Assembly (NCBI GenBank): GCA_002438545.1
Contig: DJPK01000023.1
Location: 1 to 13,441, forward strand
Length of the DNA stretch: 13,441 nt
From: Caryophanales bacterium UBA6414
GTDB lineage: Bacteria; Bacillota_I; Bacilli_A; RF39; UBA660
Direction of reading: 5' to 3'
The notes beneath the pieces are model-generated. The model saw only the letters and a program-made list of their open reading frames with translations, was not told the DNA's origin and did no database searches. Shown here one piece after another: positions 5,969-12,639 of this stretch. The stretch's first letter is position 1. Each line of letters begins with the position of its first letter. Position numbers and translations under genes: made by a program.

Positions 5969-6791
5969 AACCTTTTTCTCCCTTTATAATATTTATTATT
6001 TTAACTTCATCTGATAAATTTCTACTTCTTGTCTTACAAGTGCTTACAGATGTTGCATTCTTATACTTTTCGACACAATTAATAATTGCTTGTCTCATTA
6101 AATCATTAGGATACCACTCTGTATCATCTTCTCTAGCTAAATAGCTCAAAGGCATTACTACTTTTAAGCCACCTATATTTTCACAAACAATTAAATCAGT
6201 AGAACTACTACATCCGCGACCATCATATACTTGAACTGCCTTGCAATGTTCTAAAAGTGTTCTACCATCAAATTGCATGTCAGTAAATTTTGAATTTAGT
6301 CGCATTAAATATGTAAATATTTTTGTTAGCGAGTCACCATCTGCATGTTTAGTACGTTGATAACCAATCAATGTTATATTTAAAGTAGTAATATAATTAT
6401 AGTATACTGTATTTATTAATTTCACTATCTCATCAATATAACGTTCTCCTGTAAAAGAAATAGCCGGCTTAATCTCAACACGAATATCCGAAACATCAGC
6501 ACCACTTAAAATAGCCAACTCATCAATTAAATCTTTCAACATTACTGAAAATGTATCATTACATAAAAGTTTAAATTCTTGAGATAATCTTTCGTTTTGT
6601 AATTTTAATGGCGTTAATGATTGCTCAAAATTATCTCTCTCCGCTTCTATTTTTTTTCGATAGTTTTCCTCCATAACAGCTAGTTCTTCTTCAAAAAATG
6701 CTCTATTATCAGCTTCTTTTTTATTAACATCAGATATCTCTTCTTTTTTCTTATATATTTCTTCAATACGTTTTTCTAAATCATAATCCAT
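5958..6791 (-). CDS. Tandem paralogue A: unrecognised coiled-coil protein with read-through C-terminus
   Basis: 277 residues from the ATG at 6791 (MDYDLEKRIEE). An in-frame ATG at 6800 would add three residues, but GGGGAG would then touch it; the 6791 start gives the same 11-base spacing and the same opening as paralogue D. Coil to about residue 75, with an 11-residue insertion relative to B and C. Then KDLIDELAILSGADVSDI (K replaces the usual G), VEIKPAISFTGE as in B, a variable core, FDGRTLLEHC (174-183), WYPNDLMRQAIINCVEKY (226-243) and KTRSRNLSDEV (253-263). After this it runs 13 residues further (IINIIKGEKGYEQ) through what looks like the leader and ribosome site of B. Most upstream gene of the array, with its own promoter (6824-6852). 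Confidence 0.85.
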   Translation of the reverse strand: MDYDLEKRIEEIYKKKEEISDVNKKEADNRAFFEEELAVMEENYRKKIEAERDNFEQSLTPLKLQNERLSQEFKLLCNDTFSVMLKDLIDELAILSGADVSDIRVEIKPAISFTGERYIDEIVKLINTVYYNYITTLNITLIGYQRTKHADGDSLTKIFTYLMRLNSKFTDMQFDGRTLLEHCKAVQVYDGRGCSSSTDLIVCENIGGLKVVMPLSYLAREDDTEWYPNDLMRQAIINCVEKYKNATSVSTCKTRSRNLSDEVKIINIIKGEKGYEQ

Positions 6792-6823
6792 TATAACCAT
6801 CTCTCCCCATAAATACTAAAAAT

Positions 6824-6852
6824 ATCATACGATAAATAAATATTAAAGTCAA
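6824..6852 (-). promoter_or_regulatory. Promoter of the paralogue A-B unit
   Basis: TTGACT (6852-6847), 17-base spacer, TATGAT (6829-6824), directly after the terminator of the flippase gene and before GGGGAG. Good match to sigma-A consensus. Confidence 0.75.
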
Positions 6853-6859
6853 TAAATCT

Positions 6860-6890
6860 AAAAAAGAAACTAGCCTTAAGCAGCCAATTT
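6860..6890 (-). terminator. Terminator of the flippase gene
   Basis: AAATTGGCT (6890-6882) pairs with GGCTAGTTT (6875-6867), including three G-U pairs, around loop GCTTAA, followed by CTTTTTT. The stop codon TAA (6878-6876) is in the loop and the 5' arm encodes the last residues. Confidence 0.65.
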
Positions 6891-8423
6891 CTTCTTAAAC
6901 TTTCTTTTTAATAAATTAGTAATTCTACTACATAATTTCTTAGTATCCGGTATTATTAAATACATTACACCAAAGCATATACCAAAAGTACATATAAATA
7001 TAATACCAAGTATTAGAATACATACTACTAAACTAGTTGTATATTTAAGCACTATTGCTTCTACCCCCTTTAATAAGAAAGCAAGAATTACATATATGCA
7101 CAACATTAATCCATAGATACTTAATAACTTAGCATGTGTAATTTCTTTTAATATCTTTTTACATACTAGTTGTGTCTTTAAGAAAACATTTACTACAAAT
7201 GATAATGAAGTAGCAAATAATACTCCACTAATACCATATTTTTTAGCTAATAATAATGAGAAGGCTACGTTAACAAAAGCACATATAAAAGTATGTTTTT
7301 TATTATCATTAAATAGTCCTCTTGCATTTATTAAAGCTAGTAACGGATAATAACTAATATTTAAAAACAAACTTAGTGAGAAGAATACTACTGTTATATA
7401 ATTTAATAAATAATTAACATCTCCCGTGCTATCTACCCATACTGATACAAATCCTCTAATACCTAACATAAATGTTAAAGCCACTGAGAATGCTATAACA
7501 ATAAATAATACTAAGAACTCTTTAAATAATGAATATACTAGATTATCTTCATCTTTAGCAAATACATTCCCAAATGAATATACTGCTCCTAATTCTATTC
7601 TAGAAGCTATTTCATTTAAATATCTAGATATAAAATTATATGATGTATATACACTAACCATAGCTGGTCCCATGTAAGACACTATAATTAATGAATCTAT
7701 ATTATTAAGTACTAAGAAGCCAATATTAGTCCACGCCAAATCTTTAGTCATCTTTATCATCGAAGTATTCTTATTAGCCACCTCATGCAACCATGGATAT
7801 CTCTTCTTTACTACTATTCTAAGAATTATTTCTTCAATAATTTTAGCAAATAATATAACTACCGCAATAGATTCTAAGTTTTTAAAGATACATACTGCAA
7901 ATATTATTGATATATCACAAGCTAACTTTACTAAATTAGTAGTTAAGGAATAAACAAACTTTTCCTGATTAGCAGATAATACAGCAAAGTATGTTTGCCC
8001 TCTTCCAAAGAATGATATTAAATATGATGTGGCAATAACAATAAAACAAATTAATGCTGAATCTCTATATCCATCAACAAATCCATAGAACAAATATAAG
8101 CATAAACTAACAATAAATATTAATCCTAAGATAACTGTCCCAATTATTTTACATATCTTTCTACTACCCGAATAAATACTATTAATATCATCTTTATTTT
8201 GATTAGCAAATGGTTTATATAAAGCATATACTACTGCTTCTGGGAAACCTATTTGTGCTAAAAAGACATACGTAATAATTTGATTAATTACTTGATAATA
8301 ACCATTGCCAACATCCCCAATATATTTAATTAAAAAATTTACCTTTACTAAACCAACTATCCCTATTAAAACATATGGAATAGTATCACATAATATATTT
8401 AATAATGTTTTTTTAGTTCTCAC
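6876..8423 (-). CDS. Polysaccharide/oligosaccharide flippase-like membrane protein (MOP superfamily)
   Basis: 515 residues, mostly hydrophobic, with about 12 predicted membrane spans from residue 10 to the basic C-terminus (NLLKRKFKKKLAA). The opening (TIPYVLIGIVGLVKVNFLIKYIG), the amphipathic cytoplasmic loops and overall size resemble Wzx-like members of the MOP superfamily that flip lipid-linked sugars across the membrane. No glycosyltransferase or other capsule genes are adjacent in the window, so the substrate is unknown; a lipid II flippase role is less likely but not excluded. The start is GTG, with AAGGTG eight bases upstream. An extended -10 (TGTTATTAT, 8453-8445) lies upstream with no clear -35. 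The gene is transcribed away from clpB and is closed by its own terminator. Confidence 0.8.
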   Translation of the reverse strand: MRTKKTLLNILCDTIPYVLIGIVGLVKVNFLIKYIGDVGNGYYQVINQIITYVFLAQIGFPEAVVYALYKPFANQNKDDINSIYSGSRKICKIIGTVILGLIFIVSLCLYLFYGFVDGYRDSALICFIVIATSYLISFFGRGQTYFAVLSANQEKFVYSLTTNLVKLACDISIIFAVCIFKNLESIAVVILFAKIIEEIILRIVVKKRYPWLHEVANKNTSMIKMTKDLAWTNIGFLVLNNIDSLIIVSYMGPAMVSVYTSYNFISRYLNEIASRIELGAVYSFGNVFAKDEDNLVYSLFKEFLVLFIVIAFSVALTFMLGIRGFVSVWVDSTGDVNYLLNYITVVFFSLSLFLNISYYPLLALINARGLFNDNKKHTFICAFVNVAFSLLLAKKYGISGVLFATSLSFVVNVFLKTQLVCKKILKEITHAKLLSIYGLMLCIYVILAFLLKGVEAIVLKYTTSLVVCILILGIIFICTFGICFGVMYLIIPDTKKLCSRITNLLKRKFKKKLAA

Positions 8424-8509
8424 TATATAATCACCTTCTAACTTATAATAACATAATTATTTCTTAAAATAAATATTTATACTTTTATTTGACATAATAT
8501 TACTATAAC

Positions 8510-8538
8510 TTGTAGTGTATTATTTTATATGTTATAAT
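8510..8538 (+). promoter_or_regulatory. Possible upstream clpB promoter
   Basis: TTGTAG (8510-8515), 17 bases, TATAAT (8533-8538) with TG at 8530-8531 (extended -10). Transcription would start within the CIRCE operator just downstream, so it would also be open to HrcA repression. Confidence 0.45.
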
Positions 8539-8564
8539 TAGCAATCTATCTTGACAATTGCTAA
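8538..8564 (+). promoter_or_regulatory. CIRCE-like HrcA operator upstream of clpB
   Basis: TTAGCAATC, nine bases, AATTGCTAA. The consensus CIRCE is TTAGCACTC-N9-GAGTGCTAA; the left arm matches 8 of 9 and the right arm 7 of 9, with exactly the canonical nine-base spacer. It covers the -35 of the proximal clpB promoter. CIRCE control of clpB is known in mycoplasmas, which supports the call. No hrcA gene is in the window. Confidence 0.8.
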
Positions 8565-8578
8565 AATAGTGGTATAAT
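8551..8578 (+). promoter_or_regulatory. Main clpB promoter
   Basis: Consensus TTGACA (8551-8556), 16-base spacer, consensus TATAAT (8573-8578) with TG one base before it. The -35 lies inside the CIRCE element. Expected transcription start is near 8585, giving a short leader before the ribosome site AAGGTG at 8597-8602. Confidence 0.85.
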
Positions 8579-8608
8579 TATTAATGTAATGAAAGAAAGG
8601 TGATAAAA

Positions 8609-10720
8609 ATGAATAATGAATATCAAGAAAATTTAGAGAATGTTCTAGAAAAATATGGACGTGATATTACTAAATCAGCCAAAGATGGTAAAACAGATCC
8701 CGTCATTGGTCGTGATGAAGAAATAAGAAGTATTACTAGAATATTATCTAGGAAAACTAAAAATAACCCCGTTTTAATTGGGGAACCAGGTGTTGGTAAA
8801 ACTGCTATTGTTGAAGGACTAGCACAAAGAATTATTAAAGGTGATGTTCCTAATAGTCTAAAAGATAAAACTATTTGGGAACTTGATATGGCCGCTTTAA
8901 TAGCTGGTGCTAAATATCGTGGTGAATTTGAAGAAAGACTTAAAGCTGTTCTTAAAAAAGTTAAAGAGTCTGATGGTAATATAATTATGTTTATCGATGA
9001 AATTCATATGATTGTTGGTACTGGTATGGAAGGTGCTATGGATGCCGGTAATATCTTAAAACCTATGTTAGCCCGTGGTGAAATTCACTGTATTGGTGCT
9101 ACAACATTAAATGAATATCGTAAATATATTGAAAAAGATGGTGCTCTAGAAAGAAGATTCCAAAAAGTATTAGTAAGTGAACCTACTGTTATGGATACTA
9201 TAACTATCTTAAGAGGATTAAAACCAAGATTAGAAGTATTTCATGGTGTTACTATCAAAGATAAAGCTCTTGTTTCAGCGGCTTATCTATCAGATAGATA
9301 TATAACTAATAGATTCTTGCCTGATAAAGCTATTGACTTAGTTGATGAAGCTTGTGCTACTATCAAAGTTCAAATGGAATCAGTGCCCTCTTCTCTAGAT
9401 ACTCTAACAAGAAAAATTATGCAACTAGAAATTGAAAAAGAAGCTCTTAAAAAAGAAAAAGATGATATATCTATTAACAGATTAAAAGAAATAGATACGG
9501 AACTTACTAAATTAAAAAGTGAAGAATCTTCATTAAGAACTAGTTGGGAAGAAGAAAAAGAAGTTAATAATAAGATTGCTAAAAAGAAAGAAGAAATTGA
9601 AGATGCTAACTTTAGACTAAGCAAAGCTGAAAGTAATTATAACTTAGAAGAAGCTGCTAAATTAAGACATGGTATTATTCCAAAATTAGAAAAAGAATTA
9701 GCGGAATTAAAAGAATTAAATAAATCTGAAATATTATCTGATACTGTTGATTCTGATGATATTGCTGCTATTATCTCAAAATGGACTAATATTCCTATCA
9801 GTAAATTAACTGGTAGTGAAAAAGATAAATTATTAAACCTTAGAGAAAACATGATGAAAAGAGTTAAGGGTCAAGATGAAGCCTTAGATTTAGTAGCCAA
9901 TGCTATTATAAGAGCTCGTAGTGGTATTAAAGATCCTAATAGACCAATTGGTTCATTCATCTTTTTAGGGCCAACTGGTGTTGGTAAAACTGAAGTTGCT
10001 AGAACACTTGCCTATGAATTATTTGATGATGAAAAACATATGGTTAGAATTGATATGAGTGAATATATGGAACCACATTCAGTCGCTAGATTAATAGGTT
10101 CTCCTCCCGGATATGTTGGTTATGATGATGGTGGTCAATTAACCGAGGCTGTCAGAAGAAATCCATATAGTATTATCCTATTTGATGAAATAGAAAAAGC
10201 TCATAAAGATGTTTATAATATCTTATTACAAATTCTTGATGATGGAAGAATTACTGATGGTCAAGGAAGAACTGTCGACTTTAAAAATACTATCATCATT
10301 ATGACATCTAACTTAGGTAGTGAATATATCCTAGAAAATGCTGCCAATAAAGATGAATTAATTATGAAAGAATTAAGACATACTTTCAAACCTGAATTAT
10401 TAAACAGAATAGATGAAATAATAATATTTAATTCATTAAGCAAAGATACTGTTTATGATATTCTAGATAAAATTATTCTAGATATTAATAATAGACTTAA
10501 AGATAAACATATTACTATTAGCCTAACTAAAGAAGCTAAAGATTATATTATTAATAATTCTTATGATGAATCATATGGTGCTAGACCAATTAAAAGATAT
10601 GTCTCTAAATATGTTGAAACATTAATAGCTAACTCTATTATTAAAGAAGAAATTAAATATAATAGTAAACTAGTTATCGATGTTAAAGATGATAAATTAA
10701 TAGTAAAAGAAGGAATTTAA
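8609..10720 (+). CDS. clpB: ClpB-type AAA+ disaggregase lacking the N-terminal domain
   Basis: 703 residues from the ATG at 8609, which has AAGGTG six bases upstream; a GTG at 8600 would overlap that site. ClpB works with DnaK to pull proteins out of aggregates. Domains: a short N-terminal linker (about 1-30, no Clp_N repeats), AAA+ module 1 with Walker A GEPGVGKT (58-65) and Walker B FIDE (128-131), a full coiled-coil middle domain (about 262-372), and AAA+ module 2 with Walker A GPTGVGKT (454-461), pore loop GYVGY (501-505), Walker B LFDE and sensor-2 YGARPIKR (656-663). The long middle domain and absence of a ClpP-binding loop favour ClpB over ClpC. Full-length ClpB is about 860 residues; short forms are known in mycoplasmas. 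The upstream CIRCE indicates heat-shock control. The stop overlaps the convergent gene by four bases. Confidence 0.95.
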   Translation: MNNEYQENLENVLEKYGRDITKSAKDGKTDPVIGRDEEIRSITRILSRKTKNNPVLIGEPGVGKTAIVEGLAQRIIKGDVPNSLKDKTIWELDMAALIAGAKYRGEFEERLKAVLKKVKESDGNIIMFIDEIHMIVGTGMEGAMDAGNILKPMLARGEIHCIGATTLNEYRKYIEKDGALERRFQKVLVSEPTVMDTITILRGLKPRLEVFHGVTIKDKALVSAAYLSDRYITNRFLPDKAIDLVDEACATIKVQMESVPSSLDTLTRKIMQLEIEKEALKKEKDDISINRLKEIDTELTKLKSEESSLRTSWEEEKEVNNKIAKKKEEIEDANFRLSKAESNYNLEEAAKLRHGIIPKLEKELAELKELNKSEILSDTVDSDDIAAIISKWTNIPISKLTGSEKDKLLNLRENMMKRVKGQDEALDLVANAIIRARSGIKDPNRPIGSFIFLGPTGVGKTEVARTLAYELFDDEKHMVRIDMSEYMEPHSVARLIGSPPGYVGYDDGGQLTEAVRRNPYSIILFDEIEKAHKDVYNILLQILDDGRITDGQGRTVDFKNTIIIMTSNLGSEYILENAANKDELIMKELRHTFKPELLNRIDEIIIFNSLSKDTVYDILDKIILDINNRLKDKHITISLTKEAKDYIINNSYDESYGARPIKRYVSKYVETLIANSIIKEEIKYNSKLVIDVKDDKLIVKEGI

Positions 10721-10735
10721 ATTTTCCTTCTTTTT
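10705..10735. terminator. Bidirectional terminator shared by clpB and the convergent membrane protein gene
   Basis: AAAAGAAGGAA (10705-10715) pairs with TTCCTTCTTTT (10724-10734) around eight bases that contain both stop codons (TAA at 10718-10720 plus strand, TAA at 10719-10717 minus strand). T runs follow on both strands. Each arm is also coding sequence for one of the two genes. Confidence 0.8.
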
Positions 10736-11274
10736 ATTAATCTTCTACTAAGTTCTGCTTCTATTCTTTTATTAGTATCTATTAAATAGTCATCCCTTAT
10801 TGCTTCTACACTAGTAGGAGTACTAACTAACTCTCTACTAACTCTTAACTTCTTATTATTTATTATCTCCTTATCTAATTCTTCACTAATAATACTCTCT
10901 AATACCTTTAATCTATCATTATCTACCCTAATATTATGGCCTGATATTGCTACTACTCCTTCTCCTAGAAGAATTAATAATACTACCATAAAAGTATCTA
11001 TATCAGTAGTATTATGTGTTAAATACCCTGCTAAATAACATAATGAAGGTACACTAAATACAGCTGTTCCAATCGTTGGTAAATAATTCTTAAGAAAATA
11101 AATCTTACTTCTTAAATCGTCTTTCGTATCTTTAAGATAAGTAGTTAAGTATTCAATAATATTCTCACTAGTTAATTCCTCTTTAATAGTTATTGAGTTA
11201 TCTCTTTCTGATAATTTAAACTTATCATCAATAACTACTACTTTATCTCCTAATAAAACATAGTTTTTATTCAA
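10717..11274 (-). CDS. Small membrane protein of unknown function, two predicted transmembrane helices
   Basis: 185 residues; family not recognised. An N-terminal soluble part (about 1-62; beta-like VLLGDKVVVIDDKFKLSE then helical), a membrane helix at about 65-87, a short loop, a second helix at about 94-113, and a charged helical cytoplasmic-looking tail ending RRLIKRRKI. Two closely spaced helices suggest a hairpin with both ends on the same side, probably the cytoplasm. The start is TTG with GGAGG eight bases upstream; no suitable ATG is near. It begins 18 bases after the murD stop, so it is the last gene of that operon and may serve the envelope, although this is only context. It converges on clpB with overlapping stops. 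Confidence 0.75.
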   Translation of the reverse strand: MNKNYVLLGDKVVVIDDKFKLSERDNSITIKEELTSENIIEYLTTYLKDTKDDLRSKIYFLKNYLPTIGTAVFSVPSLCYLAGYLTHNTTDIDTFMVVLLILLGEGVVAISGHNIRVDNDRLKVLESIISEELDKEIINNKKLRVSRELVSTPTSVEAIRDDYLIDTNKRIEAELSRRLIKRRKI

Positions 11275-11292
11275 AGAATATGCCTCCTACAA

Positions 11293-12639
11293 TTATAGTT
11301 TATTCACTAAATCTTTAAACTTTACACCACGATCAGCAAAATTCTTAAACATATCAAAACTTGCACTAGCTGGAGAAAATAATACTACTTCTCCCTCAGT
11401 AGCTACTTCATAAGCCTTATTTACTACTTCTTCTAGTGTATTTAGAACATAAACATCTATTCTAATCTGCATCTTTTGAGCTTGTTCCATAACAGCCTTA
11501 TAAATCTTCTCTTTAGTAGCACCAAATAATATTACTTTACTACATCTTTTAATAATAGGTATTGCTATTGGTGTATAATCTAAGTTCTTATCATAACCAC
11601 CAGCTATTAAAACAATATTTTCTGAATAAGCATATAAACCAGCAATAGTTCTAGTTGGAGAAGATGATACTGAATCATTATACCATTTTACCCCATTAAT
11701 TTCTCTAACAAACTCTAATCTATGTTCTACTCCACTAAACTTCTCTAAAGTAGGAATAGTCTTATCTAAATCTATTAAATCAATAGTAGCACTCAAAGCT
11801 GTTGCAATATTCATATAATTATGAAGTCCTCTAATATTTAATCTACTAGTATCAATAATATTCTTATCTTGATACTTAATATAACCATCTTCGACATAGA
11901 AATAATTAGTCTTTGTTTTTGTTGAAAAGTATCTTGTATGACTACTAGTAAAATCTTTAGTTATTTCATTATCAATATTAACTACTAATATTCCATCTTC
12001 ATTTTGATATTTATAAATATTCTTTTTAGCATCAATATACTCATTATAATCTTTATGAATATCTAAGTGATTAGGAGATATATTAGTAATTACTGCGATA
12101 TCCGGACTAACTGTCATCCCCATAAGTTGAAAACTAGATAGTTCTAATACTACTATATCATCTTTAGTCATATCTTTAATACTAGTAAATAAAGGTGTTC
12201 CAATATTACCTCCTAAAAAAGTATGGTATCCATTACACTTTAATATTTCATTAATTAAAGTAGTAGTAGTAGTCTTACCATCACTACCCGTAACTGCTAT
12301 CTTCTTACATGGTGCTAACTTTAATACTTCTTCTACTTCTGTAGTAATATAACTGCCTTCTTCTTTAGCACGCACTAATTCTTTTCTCGTAGGTAAGCAA
12401 CTAGGAGATCTAAATATTACATCATAGCCATGTAATTTATCTAAGCATCCTGCTCCCTCATACACCGTTATATTATATTTACTAATATCATGCTCAATCT
12501 TCTTTTCACTAAATACCGTTATCTTACACGCTAAATTAGTTAAATAATCAAGTAATGGTAAATTACTAACCCCCAACCCAATAATAGCCACTTTCTTATT
12601 CTTTAAATAATTATTAAACTCTTCTAATTTCTTATTCAT
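11293..12639 (-). CDS. murD: UDP-N-acetylmuramoyl-L-alanine--D-glutamate ligase MurD
   Basis: MurD adds D-glutamate to UDP-MurNAc-L-Ala in the cytoplasmic stage of peptidoglycan synthesis, using ATP. 448 residues, the usual size. Visible motifs: N-terminal Rossmann-like VAIIGLGVSN (17-26), P-loop GSDGKTTTTT (118-127, Asp instead of the common Asn after Ser/Thr), ELSSFQL (166-172), NISPNHLDIH (186-195), the region YIDAKKNIY with the expected carbamylated lysine (205 or 206), GVEHRLE (303-309), NDS (321-323), AGGYDK (346-351) and SPASASFDMFKNFADRG (422-438). GGAGG lies six bases before the ATG, and the start overlaps the end of the upstream PLP-enzyme gene by eight bases, so the two are translated from one mRNA. 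The rest of the usual division and cell-wall cluster is not adjacent. Confidence 0.95.
   Translation of the reverse strand: MNKKLEEFNNYLKNKKVAIIGLGVSNLPLLDYLTNLACKITVFSEKKIEHDISKYNITVYEGAGCLDKLHGYDVIFRSPSCLPTRKELVRAKEEGSYITTEVEEVLKLAPCKKIAVTGSDGKTTTTTLINEILKCNGYHTFLGGNIGTPLFTSIKDMTKDDIVVLELSSFQLMGMTVSPDIAVITNISPNHLDIHKDYNEYIDAKKNIYKYQNEDGILVVNIDNEITKDFTSSHTRYFSTKTKTNYFYVEDGYIKYQDKNIIDTSRLNIRGLHNYMNIATALSATIDLIDLDKTIPTLEKFSGVEHRLEFVREINGVKWYNDSVSSSPTRTIAGLYAYSENIVLIAGGYDKNLDYTPIAIPIIKRCSKVILFGATKEKIYKAVMEQAQKMQIRIDVYVLNTLEEVVNKAYEVATEGEVVLFSPASASFDMFKNFADRGVKFKDLVNKL

Larger units (their letters stand above)
2543..6800 (-). other. Tandem array of five paralogous genes with duplicated 3' ends and intergenic regions
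   Basis: Five same-strand members of one family. Nucleotide similarity is concentrated at the 3' ends: blocks 2543-2681, 3451-3608 and 4342-4510 share the hairpin, the tail-coding region and the region coding the WYP...INC block almost word for word, and 5222-5329 shares the coding part. The intergenic promoter regions before D and E are also near copies. Middle regions are strongly diverged. The array lies between a flippase gene and the conserved ireB operon. Confidence 0.85.

Noticed and set aside
2543..6800. Array as toxin-immunity or restriction/defence genes
   Set aside because: No nuclease, ATPase, methyltransferase or toxin motif is visible in any copy and no mobile-element genes flank it; there is no positive evidence for defence.
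7426..7677. Open frame on the plus strand inside the flippase gene
   Set aside because: Antisense shadow of a membrane protein gene without promoter or ribosome site.
8489..8523. TTGACA (8489-8494) with TATTAT (8518-8523) and an ACTTGTAG element like that in the promoter of paralogue C
   Set aside because: The spacing is 23 bases, too long for a sigma-A promoter, and the shared eight-base element is plausible by chance in this base composition.
9370..9852. Two open frames on the minus strand inside clpB
   Set aside because: They mirror the coiled-coil middle domain of ClpB, are Ser/Leu-rich, and have no start signals; the same applies to a frame at 10261-10443.
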